DNA of 64,000 bases from Pontibacter virosus. Lineage in GTDB: Bacteria; Bacteroidota; Bacteroidia; Cytophagales; Hymenobacteraceae. A program made the translations under genes and the position numbers. The stretch lies in contig NZ_QEKI01000004.1 in assembly GCF_003096355.1 (NCBI RefSeq), positions 372,001 to 436,000 on the forward strand. The letters run 5' to 3'. Shown piece by piece: positions 25,218 through 34,831 of the stretch. Below the pieces are notes generated by a model. It saw only the letters and a list, made by a program, of their open reading frames with translations, was not told the origin of the DNA and searched no databases. How positions within the stretch are numbered: position 1 is the stretch's first letter; every line of letters starts with the position of its first letter.

Positions 25218-28200
25218 TTGCCAGTTTTTTCGCACTTACACACCCATACCCAGTACTCCCTGCTCGACGGTCAGGCCAGCATCAGCGCGCTCATGAAAAA
25301 GGCGCAGGCCGATGGCATGCCCGCCGTTGCCATGACCGACCACGGCAACATGTTCGCCGCTTTTAACTTCGTGAACGAGGCCAATAAGTATAACGTGAAG
25401 CCGATCGTCGGCTGCGAGTTTTATCTGGTGAAAGACCGTCACCTGAAAACCTTTACCAAGGAACAGAAGGACGTGCGGCATCACCAGTTGCTCTTAGCCA
25501 AGGACCAGGAGGGTTACCAGAACTTGGCCAAGCTCTGCTCGCTTTCCTACATCGAGGGGGTATACAGCAAGTGGCCGCGCATTGACAAGGAACTGCTGCT
25601 CAAGTATAGCAAAGGCCTGATCGCGACCAGCTGCTGCATTGGTGCCGAGGTACCGCAGGCGATTCTCTGGAAAAGCGAAGAAGAGGCAGAAGAGATATTT
25701 AAGTGGTGGCTCGATGTTTTTGGGGAAGACTACTACATCGAGATACAGCGCCACGGCCTGATGAACATCGACGGCACGGGCAAGAGCCAGGAGGACATCA
25801 ACCAGGTGCTGCTGAAGTGGGCGAAGAAGTATAACTGCAAGGTAATCTGCACCAACGACTCGCATTATGTGGACCAGGAGGACTGGAACGCGCACGACAT
25901 CCTGCTTTGTGTGAACACCGGAGAGGACCAGAGCACCCCGGTGGGTGACTTTACCACCAAGTATTACCGCTTCCTGAGCGACGACCAGAAGGTAATCTAC
26001 GACACCGTGGAGAACGTGCGCAGCAAGTATAGCAATCACATGAACGTGCGTCAGATGCTGCAGCGCATTGACGAGGCCGGCCCGAAAACGCGTTTTGGTT
26101 TCCCCAACGACCAGTTCTACTTCAAGACGCAGGCCGAAATGAACCAGTTGTTCAAGGACGTGCCGGAGGCGGTGGACAATACCAACGAGATCGTAGACAA
26201 GATCACGCCGCCGAAGCTGAAGCGCGACATCCTGTTGCCGAACTTCCCGATTCCGCCTCAGCACGCTGACGCCGATGATTTCCTGCGCCACCTCACCTAC
26301 GAGGGTGCAGCCAAGCGCTATTCTGAAATTACCGCTGAGGTTACCGAACGACTCGATTTTGAGTTGCACGTGATCAAGACCATGGGCTTTGCGGGTTACT
26401 TTTTGATCGTGCAGGACTTCATTAACCGTGGTCGCGACATGGGCGTGTTCGTAGGTCCGGGTCGTGGTTCAGCCGCCGGGTCAGCGGTGGCCTATTGTGT
26501 CGGTATCACGAACATCGACCCGATCAAGTATAACCTCCTCTTCGAGCGATTCCTGAATCCGGAGCGTGTGTCCATGCCCGATATTGACATCGACTTCGAC
26601 GACGTGAACCGCCAGCGCGTGATCGACTACGTGGTGGACAAGTATGGCAAAACGCAGGTAGCCCAGATCATTACTTTCGGTACCATGGCTGCCAAATCGT
26701 CGATCAAAGACGTGGCTCGTTCTACTTCCCTGCCACTGGCCGAGGCCAACGAGTTGGCCAAAATGGTCCCTGAAACTCCGGGCACGACACTGGCGAAAGC
26801 CTTTATGGAAAACCTGGAGTTGGCAGCCATACGTGAGGGGACGGATGCACGTGCTGCCGTGTTGAAGCTGGCTGAGAAGCTGGAGGGCTCCGTGCGCAAT
26901 ACAGGTATACACGCGGCGGGCGTGATCATCGCGCCTGACGACATCACCAATTACATTCCTGTTTCGACCTCCAAGGACTCCGACCTGTTAGTGACACAGT
27001 TCGATGGCAAGGTAATCGAGAGCGCGGGTATGCTGAAGATGGACTTTTTGGGTCTGAAAACCCTGACCATCATCAAAGACGCCATGGAACTGATCAAGAA
27101 GAACCATGGGGTGGAGATTGATATCGACAACATTCCGATAGACGACGAGAAGACCTACGAACTGTATCAGCGTGGCGACACGATCGGTACGTTCCAGTTC
27201 GAGTCGGAAGGCATGCGCATGTACCTCAAGGACCTGCAGCCGACCAACATAGAAGACTTGATTGCCATGAACGCCCTCTACCGTCCGGGCCCGATGCAGT
27301 TCATTCCGAACTTTATCAACCGTAAGCACGGCAAAGAGGAAGTAGAATACCCGCACGAGCTGCTCGAGCCGATCCTGAATTACTCGTACGGGATTATGGT
27401 ATACCAGGAGCAGATCATGCAGACGGCCCAGATTCTGGCCGGTTACTCACTTGGTGGCGCCGACTTGCTGCGCCGCGCGATGGGTAAGAAGGACATGAAA
27501 AAGATGGCCGAGGAGCGTGAGAAGTTTATTGCCGGTGCAATGGAAATGCACAAGATCCCGGCAAAGAAAGCTTCGGAAGTGTTCGACGTAATGGAGAAGT
27601 TCGCCCAGTACGGCTTCAACCGCTCACACTCCGCCGCTTACTCCGTGGTGGCTTACCAGACGGGTTACCTGAAGGCCCATTACCCTGCCGAGTACATGGC
27701 GGCGGTATTGACAAACAACATGAACGACATCAAAAAGGTGACGTTCTTTATTGAGGAAGCCCGCAAACAAGGTGTTGCTGTGTTGGGTCCGGACGTGAAC
27801 GAGTCCTTGCTGAAGTTCAACGTGAACGAACAGGGGCAGATCCGATTTGGTCTGGCCGCTATCAAAGGTACCGGCGAAGCAGCCGTAGACGCCATTATTT
27901 CAGAAAGAGAAAAGAACGGCCCTTATCAGGATATTTTCGACTTTGCGAAGCGCATTAACCTGCGTGCCGTGAACAAGAAGACCTTTGAAAGCATGGCCTT
28001 GGCGGGAGCATTTGACTCGTGGGGCCTCTACCACCGTGCCCAGCTGATGGAAGTGCCGGAAGGCGAAAACATCAGTTTGCTGGAGAAGGCGGTTCGCTAC
28101 GGCAACAACTACCAGGCGGAGCAACAGGCGGCCCAACAGTCGCTGTTCGGGGGTAGTGCCGCCGTGGCTTCGCCGCTACCGAAGATCCCGGAAGTACAGG

Positions 28201-28841
28201 TATGGACTCAGGCCGAAATGCTGCGCCGCGAGAAGGATGTGGTAGGTTTCTACATCTCGGGGCACCCGCTCGACCAGTTCAAGATGGAGATTGACTCCTA
28301 TTGCACCTCCGCGCTGGCTGACATTGCCAACCACAAGAACAAAGACATTAACGTGGCCGGCATGGTGTCGGAGGTGGTGATCCGAACGGCTAAGAACGGC
28401 AACCCTTTTGCGCTGTTCTCCATCGAAGACTACGACACCACGCTGCAAATGGCCCTGTTTGGCGAAGACTACATGAAGTTCCAACCCTACCTGCGGCAGG
28501 GGCTATACCTGTTCATCCGGGGCAAGGTGCAGCTGCGCTACCGCACCGAAGACCAGTGGGAGCTCAAGCCAACCAATATCCAGCTCCTAGGCGACGTGAT
28601 GGACAAAATGGCGCAGGGTGTGCAATTGAACGTTAACCTGCAATTGCTTACACCGAATATTGCCGAGGCCCTGGAAGAAGCCATCGCGACCAGTCCGGGA
28701 CAGAAGCGACTGGAAATTACCCTGCACGTGCCGGACGAAAAGCTGGTGCTGCCCACTTACTCCCGCAAGTACCGCGTTGATCCAAAAGTGTTTCTAGGTC
28801 AGATCAAGGACCTGGGGCTGGGTGAGTGTAAGTTGCTGTAA
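25218..28841 (+). CDS. dnaE: DNA polymerase III subunit alpha, TTG start
   Basis: A 1207-residue replicative C-family polymerase. Starts FSHLHTHTQYSLLDGQAS with the PHP domain (residues 1-~270, MTDHGNMFAAF). The palm active site has GPGRGSAAGSAVAYCVGITN and the acidic motif PDIDIDFDD near residue 454; the third catalytic Asp follows in the thumb/finger region. C-terminal helix-hairpin-helix and OB domains follow (VAGMVSEVVIRTAKNGNPFALFSIEDYD near residue 1050). An in-frame stop at 25203-25205 leaves TTG at 25218 as the only sensible start; the next ATG would delete the PHP metal ligands. The PHP His/Asp set looks complete, so intrinsic proofreading may be present. Essential chromosome replication gene. 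Confidence 0.97.
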   Translation: MPVFSHLHTHTQYSLLDGQASISALMKKAQADGMPAVAMTDHGNMFAAFNFVNEANKYNVKPIVGCEFYLVKDRHLKTFTKEQKDVRHHQLLLAKDQEGYQNLAKLCSLSYIEGVYSKWPRIDKELLLKYSKGLIATSCCIGAEVPQAILWKSEEEAEEIFKWWLDVFGEDYYIEIQRHGLMNIDGTGKSQEDINQVLLKWAKKYNCKVICTNDSHYVDQEDWNAHDILLCVNTGEDQSTPVGDFTTKYYRFLSDDQKVIYDTVENVRSKYSNHMNVRQMLQRIDEAGPKTRFGFPNDQFYFKTQAEMNQLFKDVPEAVDNTNEIVDKITPPKLKRDILLPNFPIPPQHADADDFLRHLTYEGAAKRYSEITAEVTERLDFELHVIKTMGFAGYFLIVQDFINRGRDMGVFVGPGRGSAAGSAVAYCVGITNIDPIKYNLLFERFLNPERVSMPDIDIDFDDVNRQRVIDYVVDKYGKTQVAQIITFGTMAAKSSIKDVARSTSLPLAEANELAKMVPETPGTTLAKAFMENLELAAIREGTDARAAVLKLAEKLEGSVRNTGIHAAGVIIAPDDITNYIPVSTSKDSDLLVTQFDGKVIESAGMLKMDFLGLKTLTIIKDAMELIKKNHGVEIDIDNIPIDDEKTYELYQRGDTIGTFQFESEGMRMYLKDLQPTNIEDLIAMNALYRPGPMQFIPNFINRKHGKEEVEYPHELLEPILNYSYGIMVYQEQIMQTAQILAGYSLGGADLLRRAMGKKDMKKMAEEREKFIAGAMEMHKIPAKKASEVFDVMEKFAQYGFNRSHSAAYSVVAYQTGYLKAHYPAEYMAAVLTNNMNDIKKVTFFIEEARKQGVAVLGPDVNESLLKFNVNEQGQIRFGLAAIKGTGEAAVDAIISEREKNGPYQDIFDFAKRINLRAVNKKTFESMALAGAFDSWGLYHRAQLMEVPEGENISLLEKAVRYGNNYQAEQQAAQQSLFGGSAAVASPLPKIPEVQVWTQAEMLRREKDVVGFYISGHPLDQFKMEIDSYCTSALADIANHKNKDINVAGMVSEVVIRTAKNGNPFALFSIEDYDTTLQMALFGEDYMKFQPYLRQGLYLFIRGKVQLRYRTEDQWELKPTNIQLLGDVMDKMAQGVQLNVNLQLLTPNIAEALEEAIATSPGQKRLEITLHVPDEKLVLPTYSRKYRVDPKVFLGQIKDLGLGECKLL

Positions 28842-28903
28842 TTGATTTGAAAATTTGGAGACAAGGGAGATTCAGAGTTGAGTAGACCTGTCTCTTTAGG
28901 TAT

Positions 28904-28940
28904 AGAAAGGTATGCTGCGCAAGTGGCATACCTTTCTGCT
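28904..28940. terminator. Terminator after dnaE
   Basis: Perfect 12-bp arms 28904-28915 (AGAAAGGTATGC) and 28926-28937 with a 10-base loop, followed by GCTTT. It lies between the dnaE and DUF3575 genes, which converge. Confidence 0.7.
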
Positions 28941-29555
28941 TTAAAAGGCATAGCCGAGCGACATACCTAGCCGAAGATCATAAGGTGAGGGTTTGTGGTA
29001 CTCTATCTCTTCCTTCGTATAATTTGATTTGCTGATCAGCTTTTGGTGAAAATGATAACCTATTCCCCAGAACAGATCAATAGTAAAACCTTTAGGCTTC
29101 ACTTGCTGGTATCCCATTATTGCTCCAGCGCCATACCCTGCCCATTGCTCGTATTCCCGATCGGGTTCGCTGAAAAGCCAAAAGCCATTTCCTCCTTCTC
29201 TTTCATTGTTTATGCGTAAGCGGTACTTCATGTAGGGCCCTGCATAAAATCCATTAAGAGATTTTCCCTTCGGATAGAATTTAAAATCGGATGTGATCGC
29301 ATAAGTAGAAGAAAAATCGTCTTTCATCAAAGTGAGTCGCCTCGGATAAGCGGTAGCTGTTAATGCCCCTGCAAAATGTGGGGTGATATGGCGCTCATAA
29401 GAAACATTGAAAGACCCAATAAACAGAGGTATTATATTAAGCTTAAATGCATTGGGCCTTTGTAGTTTACTATCTTCTCCCTCGATATCTTGCGCGCAAA
29501 CTCCCCGGGTTATAAGCAAGAACAGAAACAAAGCTAAAGTGCACCTAGTCTTCAT
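28941..29555 (-). CDS. DUF3575-like outer-membrane barrel protein
   Basis: A 204-residue exported protein with signal peptide (MKTRCTLALFLFLLITRGVCAQ). The mature chain has amphipathic strands typical of an eight-stranded barrel (FKLNIIPLFIGSFNVSYERHI, GALTATAYPRRLTLM, AITSDFKFYPKGKSLNGFYAGPYMKYRLRI, GAGAIMGYQQVKPKGFTIDLFWGIGYHFH), ending in GMSLGYAF, the aromatic C-terminus expected for BAM insertion. The pattern fits the DUF3575 family. More AT-rich than its neighbours. Function unknown beyond the envelope location. Confidence 0.85.
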   Translation of the reverse strand: MKTRCTLALFLFLLITRGVCAQDIEGEDSKLQRPNAFKLNIIPLFIGSFNVSYERHITPHFAGALTATAYPRRLTLMKDDFSSTYAITSDFKFYPKGKSLNGFYAGPYMKYRLRINNEREGGNGFWLFSEPDREYEQWAGYGAGAIMGYQQVKPKGFTIDLFWGIGYHFHQKLISKSNYTKEEIEYHKPSPYDLRLGMSLGYAF

Positions 29556-29745
29556 CGAATCATCGGGTTGAAAGCTTTATAAAATCAAAATACCTATAAT
29601 TCAATAATTGTCATTATAACTTATATTAACTAAAGATAATATATTGAGTTGTTGCAAGTCCTTTTTATGCTTCATTTTTCTCGCTGTCTTGCGCATGCAA
29701 CTTTTATCAGCAACATTTGTTTATACAAATAAATATACCCTCGGC

Positions 29746-29777
29746 TTGTAAATCCGTATGTATAAGTTCTAAATTTG
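29746..29777 (+). promoter_or_regulatory. Promoter of trxA
   Basis: TTG (29746-29748), 21 bases, then TAAATTTG (29770-29777). This is one of the best matches to the Bacteroidetes consensus in the window. The leader to the trxA ATG is about 120 bases. The rest of the 345-base gap upstream of trxA is AT-rich and has no gene. Confidence 0.7.
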
Positions 29778-29900
29778 CGACGGGTTTTGCCCGATAACAG
29801 GACAGCTTGTCAGGCTGGAGCACTTTGGGCTTAAATTTGACAAGCTATAAAATGTTACTATATTTAAAACACAGAATTTAACCAACAAAACGTTATAGTT

Positions 29901-30227
29901 ATGGCTAACAAAGCATTAGAAATCACTGACGCTAATTTTGATGAGATCATCAATTCAGATAAACCCGTGCTCGTAGACTTTTGGGCAGAGTGGTGCGGTC
30001 CGTGCCGCATGGTAGGCCCTATCGTGGAAGAGCTGGCTGGCGAATACGAAGGCAAAGCCGTGATCGGCAAAGTGGACGTAGACGCCAACCCACAGACTTC
30101 TGCCAAGTTCGGTATCCGCAGCATCCCAACGCTGCTCGTTTTCAAAAACGGACAGGTAGTAGACAAGCAAGTTGGTGCTGTGCCTAAGAACGTACTGGCT
30201 GGAAAGCTGGATGCGCAGATGGCTTAA
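29901..30227 (+). CDS. trxA: Thioredoxin
   Basis: A 108-residue thioredoxin, the cytoplasmic disulfide reductase. The active site WCGPC is at residues 31-35 (Cys32/Cys35), with the cis-Pro loop [13 protein letters not shown], the buried Asp in [11 protein letters not shown] and a normal length. No signal peptide. Well-formed promoter upstream and terminator downstream, so it is a single-gene unit. Confidence 0.97.
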   Translation: MANKALEITDANFDEIINSDKPVLVDFWAEWCGPCRMVGPIVEELAGEYEGKAVIGKVDVDANPQTSAKFGIRSIPTLLVFKNGQVVDKQVGAVPKNVLAGKLDAQMA

Positions 30228-30252
30228 GCACTGGTCTGACATTATTTAAAAG

Positions 30253-30284
30253 CGAAAGCCTTTCCAAGACTGGAAAGGCTTTCG
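30253..30284. terminator. Terminator after trxA
   Basis: Perfect 14-bp arms 30253-30266 (CGAAAGCCTTTCCA) and 30271-30284 with a 4-base loop; A-rich before and T-containing after. Probably used from both sides, as the DUF421 gene converges. Confidence 0.9.
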
Positions 30285-30287
30285 TGT

Positions 30288-30785
30288 TTATGAGTCTTTC
30301 TTTACTATACTGATATCCCCGCTTCGCTCTAAACAACCATAGGCCACCTCTTTTACACCGGTCACACCTCCTACGCGCAAGGCTTCCTGCAGGTCGTTCT
30401 CCGTGAGGTTGTGCTTTTTTAGTTCTCCCTCTTGAATTTTCCCGTCCTTTATCAAGCAGACTGGGTTTCCTTTGATAAACGGACCAATAAAGCCACCAGT
30501 ATTGTAAGCCAGAAAAGCCAAAAAGCGATGAAGGAGAACTAGTGTGAGGGCCGCGGCAAGTGTAGGCCAGAAGGGAGAGTTGCCAGTAATGGCTCGACTA
30601 AGGACTGATCCATAGATGATCCCCAACACGATATCAAAGGCAGTGTGCTTGCCGAAAATGCGTTTGTTGCCGATCCGCATGATGATTAAGGCAACAATAA
30701 ACACCAGCACCGCCCGAACAGACATCTGCCACCACGTGAGCGAATCGGAGCCTATACCCAACAGCGAATCCAGATAATCAACCAT
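30288..30785 (-). CDS. DUF421 (YetF-like) membrane protein
   Basis: A 165-residue protein with three N-terminal membrane helices (MSVRAVLVFIVALIIMRIG, AFDIVLGIIYGSVLSRAI, WPTLAAALTLVLLHRFLAFLAY). A small cytoplasmic alpha/beta domain follows (NPVCLIKDGKIQEGELKKHNL, LQEALRVGGV, VAYGCLERSGDISIVKK). This is the DUF421/YetF family, common in spore formers and Bacteroidetes, with unsettled function. It is 41 bases downstream of the 642-residue gene and may share its transcript. Length is short for the family, but both domains are present. Confidence 0.9.
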   Translation of the reverse strand: MVDYLDSLLGIGSDSLTWWQMSVRAVLVFIVALIIMRIGNKRIFGKHTAFDIVLGIIYGSVLSRAITGNSPFWPTLAAALTLVLLHRFLAFLAYNTGGFIGPFIKGNPVCLIKDGKIQEGELKKHNLTENDLQEALRVGGVTGVKEVAYGCLERSGDISIVKKDS

Positions 30786-30826
30786 ACACTCCCAACGCGT
30801 AAAATTGTGGGAATGTTATTGGCAGA

Positions 30827-32755
30827 TTACTGGCACTCACACAGTTTCTTATCTAACTCGCAAAGCAAGGCATAGTGTTGCTCTACTTCTTTCATCAGGT
30901 TCGTTAGCTGTTTGTTATAGGCCTGTACTTGTTGCAGGCGCGGGTTCTCGGGTGTGCTTTTGGCAAGTGTGTCAAGTTCCTTTATGGTAGCGGCAAAGGC
31001 GTTGCTTCTCTCTCCTAATTTGGCATAGTACTGGTCCATGCCATTGTCAGAACTAACTATGGCCACAGCCTGCAGGTTATTGTCGAAGCACAGCTGCCAG
31101 CGCAGGTGGCGCAGTACTTGCTGCTCGGCGGCGCTTTGTAGCTTGCCCATCTCTTTCGTCTCCTCCTTTAACCTGGAGTTCTCGTAGCGTTTGTTATACT
31201 CGTTCACTGCATCACGCACCTTTTCGCGGCAGCTCAGGCAGTTGCTTGTGTTGGCCTTGTCCTGTAAGGCATTGCGCACAGAGAGCGTTTCGTCAGAAGC
31301 CTGTGCCTCCGCCAATTTCTTCACCTCTTTTTCAAACACTTCGCGGTACTGCATGTCTTCGAGCCTCTTGGTCAGGCGCACAATGGCCTCCCCCTCCACT
31401 GAGGCAGATAGGTAATCTGCACGGGGCAACTCCACCGATGACAGCTTTGCCAGCGCGGCTTCGCGTTTGGCGGGTGTATCCCATGCTTTCGGGTTATTTT
31501 CAAGCTCCTGCAGTGTGTTCACCAGCACCTTAGCGTTTTTCAGGTTATGGTCGGCATCCAGGTATAGGTCTGCATTAGCCAGTATGGACTCGTATTCTGA
31601 GCGGAAGATGTTCTTATAAGTGCTGTTCTTCTCAAACTCCTTTTCGCGGGCCTCAAAGGCGGTCTTCATGCGCTTGTACTCCTGCATGATGCCGAACAGG
31701 TTTTTGGCATTGATCTCCGGGCTATTGTTGCGGTAGTTAAGTCGGTAAGCATTCAGGTTCTGCTTCATCTCGGCGAATATGCGCAGGAACTCCACGTACA
31801 GCTTTTCCTGGCGATAGGTCTCGTCATTCATCAGCTTCGTGTCGTAGGCCGTCTGGATCTTCTGCTTGCGCTTCTCGATCAGGTCCATCGTCACTTCATC
31901 GCCGGTCAGTACGTCCACTTTGTAGAGCGACTTGTAGTTGGCCACCACAATGTAAGGGTACTCCTTATACCCGATGGCGTCTTCTATTTGCTTGCGGTCC
32001 AGCTTGCTCGTGTTCTTGCTGAGGTAGTCAGCCAGTTTGGCTGGCTTTAACGTAACGGTCTTCACATTGCCCGGCACGAACACATAAACCTTTACCGAGT
32101 GCAGACGCGTGTCAAAATCCTGCCCTTCATACAATCGGATAGTGGAGCTGAACTTATACTCTTTCTTCTTGGCACGTGAGTTGAGCAGGTTGCCAAACTC
32201 CCCTACCAGTGACATCACCGCCACAGATGGATTGGTCAGGTTCGAAAGGTTGACCAGTTGGCTGGCCACCAGGTTGAACACCTGATCACCGTCCTGGTTT
32301 GTGACTGCTTTTGCATTGATCGCTGCGTCTATACTGTTCTGGGCAGAAGTCAGCGGCATTTTGTCGATAATGCGTACCACTTCCAGGTGGTCGCTTACCT
32401 GCGTGTGGTACTCTTTCTTGTCGGTGTTGATGTGAAAGTTGAAGAGCGGGTACACGATCTGATCATTGCCGAAGAGCTTCAGGTTTTTGAGCTGCGCCGT
32501 GATGAACAGATACTCCAACTCATAGGCATATTTTTTCTTGCTTTTCTTCTTTACCCCCGACTCCAGCTCGTTGAGAACGCGGTTGAACTGACCGCCGTTG
32601 AAGAGATAAATATCAGTGGAAAGGTATTGCCACTCGTCCGAAAATTCAAATTTATCGTTGTAACTATAACCCAGTCTTGTTTCGATGTTCTGCTGGGCAA
32701 AGGCCTGCTGGCATAGCAACAGGGCTATCGCAAAGAGTGAATAAATTTTCTTCAT
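30827..32755 (-). CDS. Exported helical protein of unknown function
   Basis: A 642-residue protein with signal peptide (MKKIYSLFAIALLLCQQAFAQ). The N-terminal ~300 residues are mixed alpha/beta (ETRLGYSYNDKFEFSDEWQYL, KVYVFVPGNVKTVTLKPAKL). The rest is strongly helical and charged with heptad-like stretches (MQEYKRMKTAFEAREKEFEK, RLTKRLEDMQYREVFEKEVK, MKEVEQHYALLCELDKKLCECQ). A CLSCREKV pair and several Cys near the end suggest disulfides or metal binding. No family recognised. Its position ahead of DUF421 may mean a two-gene unit. Confidence 0.82.
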   Translation of the reverse strand: MKKIYSLFAIALLLCQQAFAQQNIETRLGYSYNDKFEFSDEWQYLSTDIYLFNGGQFNRVLNELESGVKKKSKKKYAYELEYLFITAQLKNLKLFGNDQIVYPLFNFHINTDKKEYHTQVSDHLEVVRIIDKMPLTSAQNSIDAAINAKAVTNQDGDQVFNLVASQLVNLSNLTNPSVAVMSLVGEFGNLLNSRAKKKEYKFSSTIRLYEGQDFDTRLHSVKVYVFVPGNVKTVTLKPAKLADYLSKNTSKLDRKQIEDAIGYKEYPYIVVANYKSLYKVDVLTGDEVTMDLIEKRKQKIQTAYDTKLMNDETYRQEKLYVEFLRIFAEMKQNLNAYRLNYRNNSPEINAKNLFGIMQEYKRMKTAFEAREKEFEKNSTYKNIFRSEYESILANADLYLDADHNLKNAKVLVNTLQELENNPKAWDTPAKREAALAKLSSVELPRADYLSASVEGEAIVRLTKRLEDMQYREVFEKEVKKLAEAQASDETLSVRNALQDKANTSNCLSCREKVRDAVNEYNKRYENSRLKEETKEMGKLQSAAEQQVLRHLRWQLCFDNNLQAVAIVSSDNGMDQYYAKLGERSNAFAATIKELDTLAKSTPENPRLQQVQAYNKQLTNLMKEVEQHYALLCELDKKLCECQ

Positions 32756-32901
32756 AAAATACGCATAGCCGGTTTAGTGGCAGATTCAGGTATAGCTTTT
32801 GCTTCTGAACCTAACGTTAAGACTTGAAATTAAGTGCCTTATCGGTTTGCAAAATTGCCTGGCCGATCAGATTTTTTTAAAAATAAACGAGTACAAAATC
32901 C

Positions 32902-33294
32902 ATGCTCAGAGTACTAATCATGGCGATTGCCATCCTGTTAATCCAAAGTACAGCACAACCCGCATCCGCACAGGGCTCTCAGGAATACAGCGTTGCTTCC
33001 GTCCCTATGTCGGAGGAGCAGAAAGTTCAGAAATTGATCGAGTACGTCCGCACGCTCGAAGGTGCCACGTTCATTCGAAATAACAGTGAATTTGCGCCAG
33101 AGAAGGCTGCAGAGCACTTGTCTTCCAAATGGGAAAAGCACGGCTCTAAAGTAAAAACAGCCGAGGGATTTGTGACGAAACTGGCTTCTGAGTCTTCGTC
33201 GGGCACGCCTTACAGCATAAGGTTCGCTGACGGCACTACCAGCACCACCCGTGATGTACTGCTTCGCAGACTAAGCACACTGGTCGTACAATAG
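32902..33294 (+). CDS. Small exported DUF5329-like protein
   Basis: A 130-residue protein with a signal peptide (MLRVLIMAIAILLIQSTAQPASAQ). The core EQKVQKLIEYVRTLEGATFIRN, then EFAPEKAAEHLSSKWEKHGSKVKTAEGFV and SGTPYSIRFADG, is the DUF5329 pattern seen in many Gram-negative bacteria. Function unknown. It is divergent from the 642-residue gene and stands 83 bases before the next gene. Confidence 0.88.
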   Translation: MLRVLIMAIAILLIQSTAQPASAQGSQEYSVASVPMSEEQKVQKLIEYVRTLEGATFIRNNSEFAPEKAAEHLSSKWEKHGSKVKTAEGFVTKLASESSSGTPYSIRFADGTTSTTRDVLLRRLSTLVVQ

Positions 33295-33377
33295 GCGCAT
33301 ATACTGTACAAAAACAGGTATAAGTATAGCGGAAACGGAATGCTATACTTGAACGCGGACATAGACGTTACGTATCT

Positions 33378-33764
33378 ATGACGACAAACCTGATCCCAAT
33401 GCTACAGTTACTTGAAGAGTCGAGAGAAGAGCTAGTTGCTTTTCGCCTGGCGGGCAGCATAGACCGGCATGACTATGAAGTAATGTTACCGATCCTGGAA
33501 GAGAAGATCAAACAGTACGGTAAGATACGCGTGTATGCCGAGTTGCAGGAAGCTGAGGAGATTTCGTTACAGGCGCTCTGGGAAGACTTGAAATTTGACT
33601 TCCGCCATGCGGGTGATTTTAAGAAAGTGGCGCTCGTTGGCAACCAAAGGTGGCTGGACTGGTTTACCGTCATGGCAAGTCCTTTTACCACGGCAAGGGT
33701 AAAGTACTTTGAACCAACCGACCGCGAGAAGGCACTTGAGTGGGTGCGAAAAGACGAAGAGTAA
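33378..33764 (+). CDS. STAS/SpoIIAA-like domain protein
   Basis: A 128-residue soluble protein with the STAS/SEC14-like ('SpoIIAA-like') pattern: ELVAFRLAGSIDRHDYEVMLPILEEKIK, IRVYAELQEAE, LKFDFRHAGDFKKVALVGNQRWLDWF, then MASPFTTARVKYFEPTDREKALEWV. Proteins of this group are small lipid-binding-like folds of unclear role in Bacteroidetes. Follows DUF5329 by 83 bases and may be co-transcribed. Confidence 0.88.
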   Translation: MTTNLIPMLQLLEESREELVAFRLAGSIDRHDYEVMLPILEEKIKQYGKIRVYAELQEAEEISLQALWEDLKFDFRHAGDFKKVALVGNQRWLDWFTVMASPFTTARVKYFEPTDREKALEWVRKDEE

Positions 33765-34024
33765 AAAATCAAGCCAGACTGCCTTTTTGGTCTTTAAAAC
33801 CTTGTCAGCCCATTCTCCCTCATTCCTTACTACAACATCAAAAATATTTATCTCTTAAGCTGTATAAAATACATAGCTTTAGCATAATATTTGCTCTTCA
33901 GCTCAGACTGGCAAGGGGCAAGGTTAAATCGATTTATACTTCCAGGCCTCATTTTTCGTTTTGTCACATAGTTGCCAGTAAAAATCAATTACAAACAACC
34001 AGATCAATAAACACCCTAACACAC

Positions 34025-34741
34025 ATGAAATCTAATTTCACGAAAGCATCACTGTCACTACTTCTATGTGGCGCCCTCATGTCATCATGCGTTTCCTCTA
34101 AAAAGTACGACGAGCTGAAAGCCAGTAAAGAGGCTCTGGAACGCGAACAGGCCGCCAGCCGCGAAAAGGAAAAAGAGCTAAGTAATACGCTGCGTGCGCG
34201 TGAGCAGAAACTGACAGAATTGGAGCGCGCCATGAACGACCAGAAAAAAATACTGGACGACCTGCGCAACGAGGTGAATACTGCGCTGGCCGGTTTTAAC
34301 CAGGGAGACCTGAGCGTGAACATCAAAGACGGCAAGGTATACGTGTCTATGTCTGACAAGCTTTTGTTTGCCACCGGCAGCACCAAAGTGAACAATACCG
34401 GTAAGCAGGCCCTCGACCAGTTGGTAGATGTGCTGAAGAAGAACCAAAGCGTGGGCGTGATGGTAGAAGGCCACACCGATGATGTGGAGGTACGACCAGG
34501 CACGAAGGACATTGCCGACAACTGGGACCTGAGCGTGCTGCGCGCCACTGAGATCACCCGCCTGATGGCACAGCGCGGCTTGTCGCCCGACCGCATCACA
34601 CCGGCCGGACGCGCCTTCTTCCAGCCGATTGACACAGGTCGTACGCCTGCCGCCAAAGCCAAGAACCGCCGTACAGAAATCATCCTGACACCTGACTTCA
34701 CAGAGATCTACAAGATCCTAGGCATCCAGTCTATGAAGTAG
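34025..34741 (+). CDS. OmpA-family peptidoglycan-binding lipoprotein
   Basis: A 238-residue lipoprotein. Lipobox LMSSC after MKSNFTKASLSLLLCGA; then an ~80-residue charged coiled coil (YDELKASKEALEREQAASRE and LRAREQKLTELERAMNDQKK). A C-terminal OmpA/MotB domain follows, with LLFATGSTKVNNTGKQAL, MVEGHTDDVEV and NRRTEIILTP. It probably links the outer membrane to the wall like Pal or the flagellar-motor-type OmpA proteins of Bacteroidetes. The frame is open upstream to 33740, but the lipobox fixes the start at 34025. A terminator follows. Confidence 0.93.
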   Translation: MKSNFTKASLSLLLCGALMSSCVSSKKYDELKASKEALEREQAASREKEKELSNTLRAREQKLTELERAMNDQKKILDDLRNEVNTALAGFNQGDLSVNIKDGKVYVSMSDKLLFATGSTKVNNTGKQALDQLVDVLKKNQSVGVMVEGHTDDVEVRPGTKDIADNWDLSVLRATEITRLMAQRGLSPDRITPAGRAFFQPIDTGRTPAAKAKNRRTEIILTPDFTEIYKILGIQSMK

Positions 34742-34762
34742 TCTTTTTACCTGCATAAAACA

Positions 34763-34797
34763 AAAAGGCCGCTGCTCCTATGGGACAGCGGCCTTTT
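34763..34797. terminator. Terminator between convergent genes
   Basis: Perfect 12-bp arms 34763-34774 (AAAAGGCCGCTG) and 34786-34797 around an 11-base loop, A-run before and T-run inside the right arm, so usable from either side. Confidence 0.9.
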
Positions 34798-34831
34798 CTA
34801 TAGGTATTAATTGAGTGCTATACCTGCTGAC

